Below are positions 31,413-41,569 of a stretch of 64,000 nucleotides of DNA, piece after piece (position 1 is the first letter of the stretch; the number at the start of each line of letters is the position of its first letter). The notes below the pieces were generated by a model, which saw only the letters and a list, made by a program, of their open reading frames with translations, made no database searches and was not told the origin of the DNA. The stretch is from Microbacterium sp. oral taxon 186 str. F0373 (GTDB lineage: Bacteria; Actinomycetota; Actinomycetes; Actinomycetales; Microbacteriaceae): NCBI RefSeq assembly GCF_000411455.1, contig NZ_KE150457.1, forward strand, positions 246,401 through 310,400, written 5' to 3'. A program made the translations under genes and the position numbers.

Positions 31413-33350
31413 TCAGCGGTGGAACGGGCGCTTCACCCGATGCATGGCCGCTCGCACTCCGCCACGCAGCTTCTGCATCCGCGCGATCAGCGCCTCGGTG
31501 CGATCCGCTGCGGCGGGGCGGTGCCGTCGCGTGTACATCCGCATGAACTCCGGGAGGGTTCCGAACTCGATCGGTCCGAGACCGCGCAGCAACTCGATCT
31601 GGTGCATGGTCGTGTCGGGCAGAGTACTGGAGAACTGGTCGAAGTTGAAGTCGAGTGCGGTGTAGCTGCTTGCGAGGTAGTGGGTGTTCGCGATCGTGCG
31701 CGCATGAAACCCCCGCTCACCCGCCGCGTACACCGGCATCCTCTCGAGGATGTGCGCCAGCCCGCCGTCCTCGTACGCGGCGACACCCCCGAACTCCTCA
31801 TAGCCCCACGGATGTTCAGCGAGGATCCGCAATGCCTCTGGGCGCGCGACAAACATGGAGCCGAACGGCGCGAGGGGTGAGACATCGTCGACAGGGACAT
31901 GGATGCCGAGCTCGCCGCGCAAGCGCTCGAACCCGGGCTTGTTCGCCCACCATCCGTGACCGAGACTCGGATACCCAATGTGAACCGTGGGCGGGAAGAC
32001 GATGCCCAGTCCGGCTTCGCGCTGGAACAGGCCGACAACATTCGCCGCGTAGCCCGGCGAGCGCAGAAGGTTGTCAAACTGCTGCGACGCGAAGTGCACA
32101 CCGACGTTGTAGCCGTCCTGCGGAGTCTTTTTGGAGTGGAGCTTTACCACGAGGTCGTAGTCATCGCTGAGCAAGAGGTCACGGCACCCGATGAAGAAGG
32201 CGGACTGGTCGCGTCCGTTATTCGACGCGACAACGCGGACCTCGACGGTGCCCTCGACATCGTGCGCTGACAGCCGTCTCTCAATGTCCGCGGCTCTGAT
32301 CTCATCGGGTGTGGTGACGACGAGATCATACTCGGCCGGCAGCATCTGAGCGCGAGCGAAGATCTCGTCCGTCATCTCCGGGTAGTAGATGTGCGCGATC
32401 ACCAGGGTCCGCAGCGGCCGCAGGGCATCATAACCTGAGCCGTCTTCGCCGAGAACTTCGAGCATCGCTGCATCGGCATTCAGCGTGCGCGGCTCGACGT
32501 TGCGTGCGAGGTCGGCGTATACAAGCTCCATGGGGTACCCGAGGCGTTCCACGGTATCCAGCGTCCAGCGACCAACGACCCCGAGGTGATCGAGGTAGGG
32601 CGGCCACTGGAAGAACGGGCGTCGCTTGAGCGTTGGGCACCCGGCCTCGACGAGCTGTTCTGCGTAGAGAACGGCATGGTTCTCCACTTTGTCGGTGAAG
32701 GTCGGAAATGCGACCTCGCCCACGAAGCCGTGATCAGTGAAGTGCTCCGTGAACACGCCCTCGTGCTTGACGACGGCGTCCGAATAGCTGGTCATCTCGG
32801 GAAGATCGCGCCAGTAGGCGGCCCATTCCAGGGAGAGGAACATCTCCCGCCGGACGGCGACCCAGTATGACTGCAGGTGGTAGGGAAGGTACCCAGAGTT
32901 AGTGAACGGATGCGGTTCGACGCGGACGTGGTCAGTCATCCCCCAGAAATGCAGAGGCCGCTGATCCATACGCTCGAAGACCGGGCCGAACGGCTGCACT
33001 GGTCCGAACCAGGTGTCATTGGCGAGGACGACCTCATCGTATTCCGCGAGGCTCGCACCAACAGCGTCGAGCCCCTCCTTGTATCCCCATATGTCGTAGC
33101 CCCGGTTTTCGCGGACGATGATCTGGTCCACGACGGGTTCGAGGCGCGCCCTGCCGTCCTCGGTGAGCGCTCCGTTCACGACCGCAAGGATGGTCGACGC
33201 GTGCGGTCGTAGCGCATTCAGCGCGTAAGAAATGTACTCCTCGACATCACCGCGCCTGTCGTAGACGACGTAGATCAGCAGACGTCGACCACTTTCGGGG
33301 AAGATACTCGCCGGACGCGCCGGATAGGTCACCAGTTCGGCGGTTTTCAT
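31413..33350 (-). CDS. Rhamnan synthesis protein RgpF-like, copy 1
   Basis: A 645-residue protein of the RgpF family, which takes part in making rhamnose polymers. The N-terminal half has LLIYVVYDRRGDVEEYISYALNAL, RENRGYDIWGYKEGLDAV and VVLANDTWFGPV. The C-terminal half has RDQSAFFIGCRDLLL, DYDLVVKLHSKKTPQ, FPPTVHIGYPSLGHGWW and PLAPFGSMFVARPEAL. The two halves look like two GT-A-like folds. The ATG at 33350 overlaps the stop of the second copy by 4 bases; the frame upstream is a shadow. The rhamnose donor comes from rmlA, rmlB and rmlCD next door. Confidence 0.88.
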   Translation of the reverse strand: MKTAELVTYPARPASIFPESGRRLLIYVVYDRRGDVEEYISYALNALRPHASTILAVVNGALTEDGRARLEPVVDQIIVRENRGYDIWGYKEGLDAVGASLAEYDEVVLANDTWFGPVQPFGPVFERMDQRPLHFWGMTDHVRVEPHPFTNSGYLPYHLQSYWVAVRREMFLSLEWAAYWRDLPEMTSYSDAVVKHEGVFTEHFTDHGFVGEVAFPTFTDKVENHAVLYAEQLVEAGCPTLKRRPFFQWPPYLDHLGVVGRWTLDTVERLGYPMELVYADLARNVEPRTLNADAAMLEVLGEDGSGYDALRPLRTLVIAHIYYPEMTDEIFARAQMLPAEYDLVVTTPDEIRAADIERRLSAHDVEGTVEVRVVASNNGRDQSAFFIGCRDLLLSDDYDLVVKLHSKKTPQDGYNVGVHFASQQFDNLLRSPGYAANVVGLFQREAGLGIVFPPTVHIGYPSLGHGWWANKPGFERLRGELGIHVPVDDVSPLAPFGSMFVARPEALRILAEHPWGYEEFGGVAAYEDGGLAHILERMPVYAAGERGFHARTIANTHYLASSYTALDFNFDQFSSTLPDTTMHQIELLRGLGPIEFGTLPEFMRMYTRRHRPAAADRTEALIARMQKLRGGVRAAMHRVKRPFHR

Positions 33351-35290
33351 CGGTCGAGATCTCCTGGCCTGCCAAGAAGGGTGGATACCGTTGTGCGCAC
33401 ACCCCTGCGCGCGAAGCGCAGCGTGAGGGTTGCACGTAGCGCCAGATCGAAAACGGGCATCAGCATGCGTGCCGCGCGAGGATGGTTCAATCGCAAGTAC
33501 ATCCGGGCGAGGGCTACGACGCCGCCGTGACCCGTGCTGCCCGCACGCTGCATGAGCGCAATCTGCTCCACGGGCCATCCGCGCGTGGTGGAGAAGAGGT
33601 AGTCGGTCTTCGATTCAAGCGCGGTGTGACTGATGGACGCATGTTCGGGCGTGAGAACCGTGCGCGAGTGGAATCCAAGTTCCGCGCCAGCCGACACGAT
33701 CATGCGTTCCTGCAGGTGCGCGAGGTGCTGGAATCGCGCCGACCCCTTGCGCCCGTAATCGCGGTAGCGCCAGCGCCGAGCGCTAAGAAGCGAGAGCGCC
33801 TCCGGGCGCGCGAAGAACATGCCGCCGTACGGCGCCAGCGGCGAGACGGAGTCCTCCGGGACATGGATGCCCAGCTCATCAGCAAGGCTGCGGGCCTTTT
33901 CCTTCAGCCCCGCCCATCCGCGCCCCATCGTGCTGTACCCGATGTGCATCATCGGCGGGAAGACAAAACCGAGCCCCTCCTCACGCTGGAACATCGCGAG
34001 GATACCCGCGGCGTGATCCGCATTGTCGAGCAAGTTCTCATACTGATACCGGCGGAAGTACCGCTGGACGTTGTCCGTCTTCCGTCGCATACGCCGGGTG
34101 TGCAGTTTGACAACGAGGTCGAGGTCGCCTGCGAGGAGCACGTCTCGACATCCCACAAAGAAGTCGCTCATATCGCGGCCTCGACTGGGAGGTGTGACCC
34201 GGATCTCGAACGACGTACGACGTACGTCCTCACGCTGTTCGACCAGGTCCTGGATGCGCGCGGCCCGGCGACCGTCGGTGGTTGTCAGGTAGAGGCGATA
34301 CGGCACGGGAAGGTGCTCGAGCCGGTCGAGAACTCCCTCCAGCGCATCGATGTCGCCAACGTGAACGACCGCGGCGAGGCGCAGCGGCCGGTCCATGTCG
34401 AACGTATCAATCGGCGGAGCCAGCACCTCCAGCGCACCACCGATGGCGTAGAGCGCGCGAGGTGCCGTCGCGCGAGCGAGATGCTGCCAGATCGCGGCCG
34501 CAGGATATCCCCGAGCCACAACGCCGTCGATGATGCGACGCCCCACCACGGCAAAACGATCGAGCAAAGGCGGATACAGACCGAACATCGCCGTGCTGAG
34601 GAACGGGTGCCCCTCATCCAAGAGTTCGAGCGGTGTGTACAGGGCGGGATCCGAGCTCGGGAAATCGCTCGCGGCATGGATATAGGAAACCTCGATGCCC
34701 GCCGCAATGGCGCGCTCGAAGAACTCACGCTCCGTGGAGATATCGTCGCGGGACGCGGGGAGCGAGGGCCAGAGGCTGTCCAGCGCGGGCGAGAGAAAGA
34801 CGTCCCGGCGGATTGCCGTCCACGTCCATGCCGATGGTCGACGAGGATAGCCGGCGTCCGGGAATGCTTCGGGAAGGTGGTGCGGCGGCTCGACCATTGC
34901 GCGCAGTGGCGCCTCATCGCTCGCGGCACGGTCGATCGCTGCAGCGAGATCGCCAACTGGTCCGAACCACGAGTCACCAGTCAGGACGATCTCGTCGGTG
35001 TCATCGAGGTGGGCCTCTTGCGAGAGAGCCCAACGATAGGTATCCGGCGAGAACGTCGCTGAGGGAGCAACGAGGACTTCGTCGGTGATCGCGCGGAGAG
35101 CAGCACCGTTCTCGGGCATCGTTCCCGCCGGCACGACCGCGACGACGCGCTCGGCGTGCGCACGTAGCGCAGTGAGCGCGATAAGGGCGTAGTCGTCGAC
35201 GACGCGCGCGACGCGGCTGAAAGCGTAGACAATCAAGCGCCGCTCGGGCGCCCCCTGCACGGACACTGCCACATCCTTCTCGGCGCTCAT
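33347..35290 (-). CDS. Rhamnan synthesis protein RgpF-like, copy 2
   Basis: A 647-residue paralogue of the next gene downstream, almost equal in length. Shared landmarks are VYAFSRVARVVDDYALIALTAL, IVLTGDSWFGPV, SRGRDMSDFFVGCRDVLLAG, DLVVKLHTRRMRR, FPPMMHIGYSTMGRGW and PLAPYGGMFFARPEAL. The N-terminal half is more divergent: the RENRGYD block is replaced by a less recognisable segment. This suggests that one of the two transferase folds has changed specificity or been lost. It starts 7 bases after rmlA and is coupled to copy 1, so rmlA-rgpF2-rgpF1 read as one operon. Confidence 0.85.
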   Translation of the reverse strand: MSAEKDVAVSVQGAPERRLIVYAFSRVARVVDDYALIALTALRAHAERVVAVVPAGTMPENGAALRAITDEVLVAPSATFSPDTYRWALSQEAHLDDTDEIVLTGDSWFGPVGDLAAAIDRAASDEAPLRAMVEPPHHLPEAFPDAGYPRRPSAWTWTAIRRDVFLSPALDSLWPSLPASRDDISTEREFFERAIAAGIEVSYIHAASDFPSSDPALYTPLELLDEGHPFLSTAMFGLYPPLLDRFAVVGRRIIDGVVARGYPAAAIWQHLARATAPRALYAIGGALEVLAPPIDTFDMDRPLRLAAVVHVGDIDALEGVLDRLEHLPVPYRLYLTTTDGRRAARIQDLVEQREDVRRTSFEIRVTPPSRGRDMSDFFVGCRDVLLAGDLDLVVKLHTRRMRRKTDNVQRYFRRYQYENLLDNADHAAGILAMFQREEGLGFVFPPMMHIGYSTMGRGWAGLKEKARSLADELGIHVPEDSVSPLAPYGGMFFARPEALSLLSARRWRYRDYGRKGSARFQHLAHLQERMIVSAGAELGFHSRTVLTPEHASISHTALESKTDYLFSTTRGWPVEQIALMQRAGSTGHGGVVALARMYLRLNHPRAARMLMPVFDLALRATLTLRFARRGVRTTVSTLLGRPGDLDR

Positions 35291-35297
35291 CGATCCG

Positions 35298-36170
35298 TCA
35301 GCGGTTGCCCTGCTGAAGCGCTTTCAGCAGGTAGGCGCCGTAACCACTCTTCACGAGGGGTTCGGCTCGTGCTCGCAGTTCGTCGTCGGTCAGGAATCCC
35401 ATCCGCCATGCGACCTCCTCCGGGCATCCGATCGACAGCCCTTGCCGCTTTTCGACAGTACGGATGAAGTCTGTGGCCTCGCTGAGCGAGTCGAACGTTC
35501 CCGTGTCGAGCCACGCGGTTCCACGTGGGAGGAGTTCGACCTTCAAGTCCCCGCGCTGGAGATAAGCCTTGTTCACATCGGTGATTTCGAGCTCCCCCCG
35601 CGGCGAGGGCCGCAGGTTCCTTGCGATCTCGACAACGTCGTTGTCATAGAAGTAGAGACCGGGAACGGCGTAGTTGCTCTTCGGGACGGCCGGCTTTTCC
35701 TCGAGTGAGACGACGCGACCCTGAGCATCAAACTCCACGACGCCGTATGCCGTCGCATCATCAACCCAGTAACCGAAAACGACGCCGCCTGTCAGGTCGG
35801 TGTACTGACGCAGACGTGTACCCATTCCCTGGCCGTAGAAGATGTTGTCTCCCAGCACGAGCGCCACCGAAGACGACCCGATGTGGTCCTCCCCCAGAAC
35901 GAACGCCTGGGCCAGTCCGTCTGGCGACGGCTGAGTCTTGTAGGTCAACGACACGCCGAAGCGCGATCCGTCGCCGAGCAGGCGGTGGAACTGGTCGGCA
36001 TCCTGCGGCGTTGTGATGATGAGGATGTCCTGGATCCCGGCGAGGATCAGCGTGGACAGCGGGTAGTAGATCATCGGCTTGTCGTACACCGGGACCAGCT
36101 GCTTGGAGATGCCGAGGGTGATGGGGTGCAGACGGGAACCGGTACCGCCCGCGAGGATGATTCCGCGCAT
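35298..36170 (-). CDS. rmlA: Glucose-1-phosphate thymidylyltransferase
   Basis: A 290-residue nucleotidyltransferase making dTDP-glucose, step 1 of dTDP-L-rhamnose synthesis. The signature [20 protein letters not shown] and [17 protein letters not shown] open the protein. [19 protein letters not shown] and [13 protein letters not shown] follow, with [21 protein letters not shown] and [12 protein letters not shown] at the sugar site. The length is exactly typical. It is divergent from rmlB across a 90-base region containing a large palindrome. Confidence 0.96.
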   Translation of the reverse strand: MRGIILAGGTGSRLHPITLGISKQLVPVYDKPMIYYPLSTLILAGIQDILIITTPQDADQFHRLLGDGSRFGVSLTYKTQPSPDGLAQAFVLGEDHIGSSSVALVLGDNIFYGQGMGTRLRQYTDLTGGVVFGYWVDDATAYGVVEFDAQGRVVSLEEKPAVPKSNYAVPGLYFYDNDVVEIARNLRPSPRGELEITDVNKAYLQRGDLKVELLPRGTAWLDTGTFDSLSEATDFIRTVEKRQGLSIGCPEEVAWRMGFLTDDELRARAEPLVKSGYGAYLLKALQQGNR

Positions 36171-36192
36171 TCATCCAGTCTCCCATCTGGCA

Positions 36193-36233
36193 CGGATCCG
36201 GTCCAACCGAGCGCATCGCTCGCACCGGATCCG
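36193..36233. promoter_or_regulatory. Nested palindrome in the rmlA/rmlB divergent promoter region
   Basis: Outer arms CGGATCCGGT (36193-36202) and ACCGGATCCG (36224-36233) are exact reverse complements. Inside them CGAGCG-CAT-CGCTCG (36208-36222) forms a second stem. The right outer arm covers the position where the rmlB -35 element would be, 15 bases before its -10 box. An operator controlling both directions, or a cruciform, is plausible. Confidence 0.6.
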
Positions 36234-36248
36234 CAGGAACTGCGCCGG

Positions 36249-37259
<1,011 letters not shown>

Positions 37260-37263
37260 CGCG

Positions 37264-38661
37264 GTGACCGAGTACGGGAAGCAGCTGACGGTCACCGAAA
37301 CCTCGATTCCGGGCCTGGTGGTGTTCGATCTGCCGGTGCATGGGGATGCGCGGGGCTGGTTCAAGGAGAACTGGCAGCGGGAGAAGATGACCGCACTCGG
37401 CCTGCCCGGCTTCGGGCCGGTGCAGAACAACATCTCCTTCAACGATGCCGTCGGCACCACCCGCGGCATCCACGCCGAACCGTGGGACAAGTGGGTGTCG
37501 GTCGCGACCGGACGCATCTTCGGCGCCTGGGTGGACCTGCGCGAGGGGCCCACCTTCGGTGCGGTGTACACGACCGAGCTGGACCCGTCGAAAGCGATCT
37601 TCGTCCCCCGCGGCGTCGGGAACTCGTACCAAACCCTCGAGCCGGACACCGCGTACACGTACCTCGTGAACGATCACTGGTCGCCGAGCGCGGAGTACTC
37701 GTTCCTCAACCTCGCCGACGAGACCGCCGGAATCGACTGGCCCATCCCCCTGGACCAGGTGGAGATCAGTGAGAAGGACAAGAACCACCCCCGCCTCGCA
37801 CAGGTGACCCCGATCCCTCCGAAGAGGATCCTCATCATCGGGTCCAACGGGCAGCTCGGCAAAGCCCTCCGCGCCCAGTACGGTGACGCCGCGCACGTGG
37901 AGTACACCGACCGGAGCTCCCTGGACATCACCGCCCCCGGCCTGGAGAGCGCGCGCCGCTGGCGGGACTACGGCGTCATCATCAACGCCGCCGCGTACAC
38001 CAAGGTCGATCTCGCCGAGACCGAGGAGGGGCGCCGCGACGCATGGGCGGCCAACGCGACCGCCGTCGCCGCCCTCGCCCGCGTGGCGGCCGCGAACGAC
38101 ATCACCCTCGTCCACGTCTCCAGCGACTACGTCTTCGACGGCACGCTCGATCGCCCCTACACCGAGGACGACGCCGTCTGCCCCCTGGGCGTGTACGGAC
38201 AGACCAAGGCGGCGGGCGATCAGATCGTGTCCGGCGTGCCGCGCCACTACATCATCCGCACCAGCTGGGTCATCGGCGACGGCAACAACTTCGTGCGCAC
38301 GATGGCCGCGCTCGCCGAGCGCGGCGTCGACCCGAAGGTGGTCAGCGACCAGACCGGCCGTCTCACGTTCACCGCGGACATCGCCGCCGGCATCCACCAC
38401 CTCCTTACCACCGGCGCGGACTACGGCACGTACAACCTCACCGGCGGCGGCGAACCGCAGACCTGGGCCGACATCGCACGCGAGGTCTTCGCTCTCACCG
38501 GGCATAACCCTGACCGCGTCTCTGCCGTCTCGACGCGGGAGTACTTCGCCACGGCAACCGGCCCCATCGCAGCCCGGCCCCACAACAGCGTCCTCGACCT
38601 CGCGAGAATTGAGCGAACCGGGTTCACCGCCACGGCGTCGCTACCGACATATCTGGCGTAA
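37264..38661 (+). CDS. rmlCD: Fused dTDP-4-keto-6-deoxyglucose 3,5-epimerase / dTDP-4-keto-rhamnose reductase
   Basis: A 465-residue single protein carrying steps 3 and 4 of dTDP-L-rhamnose synthesis. Residues about 1-185 are an RmlC cupin: GDARGWFKENWQREKM, VQNNISFNDAVGTTRGIHAE (catalytic His), and FVPRGVGNSYQTLEP. Residues about 190-465 are RmlD: NAD(P) site ILIIGSNGQLGKALRAQYG, HVSSDYVFDGTLDRPY, catalytic GVYGQTKAAGDQI and RTSWVIGDGNNFV. The reading frame is continuous through a Pro-rich linker (TPIPPKR), so this is a true fusion. The GTG at 37264 gives the natural RmlC start. Such fusions occur in other actinobacteria. Confidence 0.93.
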   Translation: MTEYGKQLTVTETSIPGLVVFDLPVHGDARGWFKENWQREKMTALGLPGFGPVQNNISFNDAVGTTRGIHAEPWDKWVSVATGRIFGAWVDLREGPTFGAVYTTELDPSKAIFVPRGVGNSYQTLEPDTAYTYLVNDHWSPSAEYSFLNLADETAGIDWPIPLDQVEISEKDKNHPRLAQVTPIPPKRILIIGSNGQLGKALRAQYGDAAHVEYTDRSSLDITAPGLESARRWRDYGVIINAAAYTKVDLAETEEGRRDAWAANATAVAALARVAAANDITLVHVSSDYVFDGTLDRPYTEDDAVCPLGVYGQTKAAGDQIVSGVPRHYIIRTSWVIGDGNNFVRTMAALAERGVDPKVVSDQTGRLTFTADIAAGIHHLLTTGADYGTYNLTGGGEPQTWADIAREVFALTGHNPDRVSAVSTREYFATATGPIAARPHNSVLDLARIERTGFTATASLPTYLA

Positions 38662-38674
38662 CGGGCGCCAGCGT

Positions 38675-41488
38675 TCAGCCTGTGACGATGCTCTTGCAGC
38701 CCAGGCTGGTGTGGTCGGCGCCCACTGTGTTGATCGCGTAGAGACACACGGTGTGGTTGCCCGGCGACACGGCGCGTTCGAATCGGAACCCGTGCGGATC
38801 ACCATAACCAGGGAATGCCGCAGCGACGTCATCCCGCTGCGCAGACGCGGTCTCGACGCTGCCCACGCCATCGATATAGACGTGAATCTCGATCGGACTC
38901 GTCGTATCGGGGTCGAGAGCCCAGCCGCTGACCTGCAGCGCGCCCGGCTGGGCGGTGAGTTCCTCGAAGTTGCCGATGGGTGCGCGGCCTTGCTCCGTCA
39001 CCGGTGAGGTCGCCGTGACTGAGCGGCATCCGAAAGAGGTTGTCGCCCCCGAGACGCTGTCGACCGCGTAGACGCAGACCGCCGACGGACCTACCGGAAC
39101 GGCGATCGACGCGGCGAACCCGTGGTTGCCGCCGTACGCGGGATATGCCGCCTGCACGTCCGCGCGCGCGCGGTCCGCCGTGAACTCGCGCGTCAAAGTT
39201 CCTGCCGTAACGCGAATTCGGATCGAGGCAGTCGTGTCCGGGTCGATCGCCCATCCCGTCACGGTGGCCGTCGTCCCTGACAGCTGCAGACTCTCATAGT
39301 TTCCCACCGGAGCTCGCCCTCGCTCACCGATCACGGTGACGGTCTTGCACCCCAGCGCTGTGTGAGAGCCCGGGCCGGCGTTGATTGCCCACAGGCATAC
39401 GTTGTGCTGACCGGCAGCGACCGGCAGCGAGAAGTCGAACCCGTGCGCGTTCCCAAGGCCCGGAAAGGCTGCGGCAACATCATCGCGCGGTTGCGACGCG
39501 ATGAACGGGGTTCCGGCGCCGTCCACGTACGCGTGCACGGCGATGGAGTTCGCCGTGTCCGGGTCGGCTGCCCACCCGCTGACACGAACGGCGCCGTCCC
39601 CGACGGACGTCGTTTCCCAGTTCCCGACGGGAGCTCTCCCCATTTCCACGCCGTTGGTCGTCGCCTGCACAGTGCGGCAGCCCAGTGATGGGTTGGACCC
39701 AGAGGTGTTGATAGCGTAGACGCAGACCTGCGATGTTCCTGCAGACAGCGGAATGGTGAGGGAGAAGCCATGCCGCGCGCCGAAAAGTGGGAATGCGGCC
39801 GCCAAGTCCTCGCGCGCCACCGAGGCTGTCGTGATACTCCCCACGCCGTTCACGTATACATGAACGGGAATCGAGGACGTGGTGTCGGCATCGAGGGCCC
39901 ACCCCGCGACAACGAGCGTTGTTCCCGTGACGGTCGCGGACTCGAAATTTCCGATCGGGACGTTGCCCGCATCGGGCGGACCCGGGACGAGTAGCGTGCG
40001 ACACATGAGTGTGGTGTTGTCGCCCGCCCCGCGATTGATCGCGTACACGCACAGCGTGTGCTGGCCGGCCCTCGCGGGGACGCTCACCGTATACCCGTGG
40101 GCTGTCCCGTATGCCGGGTAGGCAGCCTTCAGATCGTCACGCGTCTCTTTGGCCGTAACCGGAACGCCCACGCCGTCAATGTACGCGTGGACATCGATCG
40201 AGGCGGTCGTGTCCGGGTCGATCGCCCAGCCTCGGACGGTCACCGCCCCTCCCGTCGCTGATATCTGATCGACCTCGCCGACGGGGTTGCCGCTCATTGC
40301 CGTCAGCGTACGGCAACCCATCGGTAGGTTTTCCCCTGCCCCGACATTGATAGCCCACAGACACACGTCGACTGTTCCATCCGAAGCGGCGGGAATCGTA
40401 ATGTCGAATCCGTGCGCCGCGCCTTTGCCGGTGTAGGCGGCTGCGACGTCCGGTCGATCGCCATTGGCGACGAAGGGGATACCGCGACTGCCGATATAAG
40501 CGTGCACCTGAATAGACGCCGATGTGTCAGGGTCGAGTGCCCAACCCGTGACGCGAAAGATCCCCGGGGCGACGCTGGCGGACTCGAAATTCCCGATCGG
40601 GTCGTTGGCGGAGGACCGTACCTGTGTGGCGCCGAACCAACTCGTGTAGTAGTTGAAAAAGTTGCGGTTTCCGTAGCTCGAGCAGCCGTCACCGAGCCCC
40701 CAACCGGCGGCAAGAGAGGCGGCGTTGGGCTGGTATGGCGTGTAGTTGTACAGTGCCGCGGTGGCGTAGTTCTGGATGTTGAGGTTCGTCCCGCCACATG
40801 CGGCGTTCGGGCTGTACCCGATGAAGTTGACGCCCGGTTGCTTGCCGAAGCGTCCCGCCTTGTAGATCTTGAGTTGACGCACGCCCTGTACGATCTGAGG
40901 GCCCACGCCGGAGTAGGCGGGATCACACGGCGACGTATCGGGACACGACGCGCCCATCGCCGCCTGCAGGTTCCAGTCGGACGGTGCGCTGCTCGTTGTC
41001 AGCCCCTGCTCCTTCTGTAACGTGACGAGAATCGCCTTCGCGGAGATCCCACATGCGACCTGAACGCGGTAGATCAGTTCGGATGTGCGCATCGTGCCGC
41101 CCTGGAGTGAGGAGCAGACGAGATCGCCCGTCACCGCCGAATACCAAGCGTCCCTCGAGGAAATACTGACGTTGAGGACGTTCAGGCACTTGCCGTTGCT
41201 GCAGCTGCCGATCTTCGCGTCGAGGAAGGCCTGGATTTCCGCCGACGACATGGCGTTACCGTCGTAGAAGAGCGCGTCGGAGATGATGTTCTCCGGATTG
41301 AATCCGGCCACGGCGGCGGTCTGGACGATCCCGGTGTCGACCGCGGCGGGAGCGGCCGTCGGCACGGCTGCGGCGGGAGCCGCGAGCACGAGCGACCCGA
41401 TCAGCGCCGCTGTCGCAGCGACGGCTCCGGCGAGCATCCCTCGCCGTGAGTGCCGATCAGGGCGGGGGGACCGGGCTCGGGTACGCAC
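38675..41488 (-). CDS. Secreted Cys-rich protein: lytic-transglycosylase-like domain plus six tandem repeats
   Basis: About 937 residues. An Arg-rich N-terminus and hydrophobic stretch (MLAGAVAATAALIGSLVLAA) end in an Ala-rich signal cleavage region. A domain of about 230 residues follows (GFNPENIISDALFYDG to NYYTSWFG), resembling an actinobacterial family often labelled hemagglutinin. It contains AILVTLQKEQGL, like the catalytic-Glu helix of soluble lytic transglycosylases, and eight cysteines. Then come six repeats of about 100 residues, each with IGNFE, GWAxDPDT and HGF motifs and two cysteines about 16 apart. I chose the GTG at 41488 because it leaves a standard signal peptide; the start is uncertain. 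It ends 13 bases from rmlCD, convergent. Confidence 0.8.
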   Translation of the reverse strand: MRTRARSPRPDRHSRRGMLAGAVAATAALIGSLVLAAPAAAVPTAAPAAVDTGIVQTAAVAGFNPENIISDALFYDGNAMSSAEIQAFLDAKIGSCSNGKCLNVLNVSISSRDAWYSAVTGDLVCSSLQGGTMRTSELIYRVQVACGISAKAILVTLQKEQGLTTSSAPSDWNLQAAMGASCPDTSPCDPAYSGVGPQIVQGVRQLKIYKAGRFGKQPGVNFIGYSPNAACGGTNLNIQNYATAALYNYTPYQPNAASLAAGWGLGDGCSSYGNRNFFNYYTSWFGATQVRSSANDPIGNFESASVAPGIFRVTGWALDPDTSASIQVHAYIGSRGIPFVANGDRPDVAAAYTGKGAAHGFDITIPAASDGTVDVCLWAINVGAGENLPMGCRTLTAMSGNPVGEVDQISATGGAVTVRGWAIDPDTTASIDVHAYIDGVGVPVTAKETRDDLKAAYPAYGTAHGYTVSVPARAGQHTLCVYAINRGAGDNTTLMCRTLLVPGPPDAGNVPIGNFESATVTGTTLVVAGWALDADTTSSIPVHVYVNGVGSITTASVAREDLAAAFPLFGARHGFSLTIPLSAGTSQVCVYAINTSGSNPSLGCRTVQATTNGVEMGRAPVGNWETTSVGDGAVRVSGWAADPDTANSIAVHAYVDGAGTPFIASQPRDDVAAAFPGLGNAHGFDFSLPVAAGQHNVCLWAINAGPGSHTALGCKTVTVIGERGRAPVGNYESLQLSGTTATVTGWAIDPDTTASIRIRVTAGTLTREFTADRARADVQAAYPAYGGNHGFAASIAVPVGPSAVCVYAVDSVSGATTSFGCRSVTATSPVTEQGRAPIGNFEELTAQPGALQVSGWALDPDTTSPIEIHVYIDGVGSVETASAQRDDVAAAFPGYGDPHGFRFERAVSPGNHTVCLYAINTVGADHTSLGCKSIVTG
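38684..40600 (-). repeat. Six tandem ~100-residue repeats inside the secreted protein
   Basis: Repeat units (counting the GTG as residue 1) span about 297-396, 402-500, 511-608, 620-718, 727-825 and 837-935. Each has P(I/V)GN(F/W/Y)E at its head (repeat 2 has PVGEVD), then GWA(L/I/A)D(P/A)DT, then R-x-D-(V/L)-x-A-A at mid-unit, HG(F/Y), and VCLYAIN...LGC(R/K) at its end. The two Cys per unit are conserved in all six. The units differ enough in DNA sequence that recent duplication is not evident. Confidence 0.85.
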
Positions 41489-41569
41489 GTGACCATTGTT
41501 ACTGATGTGACGAGCTGATACCACCGGGGCAGGCCAGACACGCCGAAGACACGCCCCGATCACGCGTCC

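Noticed and set aside
37264..38661. Possible sequencing frameshift joining rmlC and rmlD
   Set aside because: The frame is continuous through a sensible linker with no stop nearby, and both halves are complete.
38684..40600. Recent repeat expansion or slippage in the secreted protein gene
   Set aside because: The repeat units are diverged at DNA level; only protein landmarks are conserved, so the array is old.
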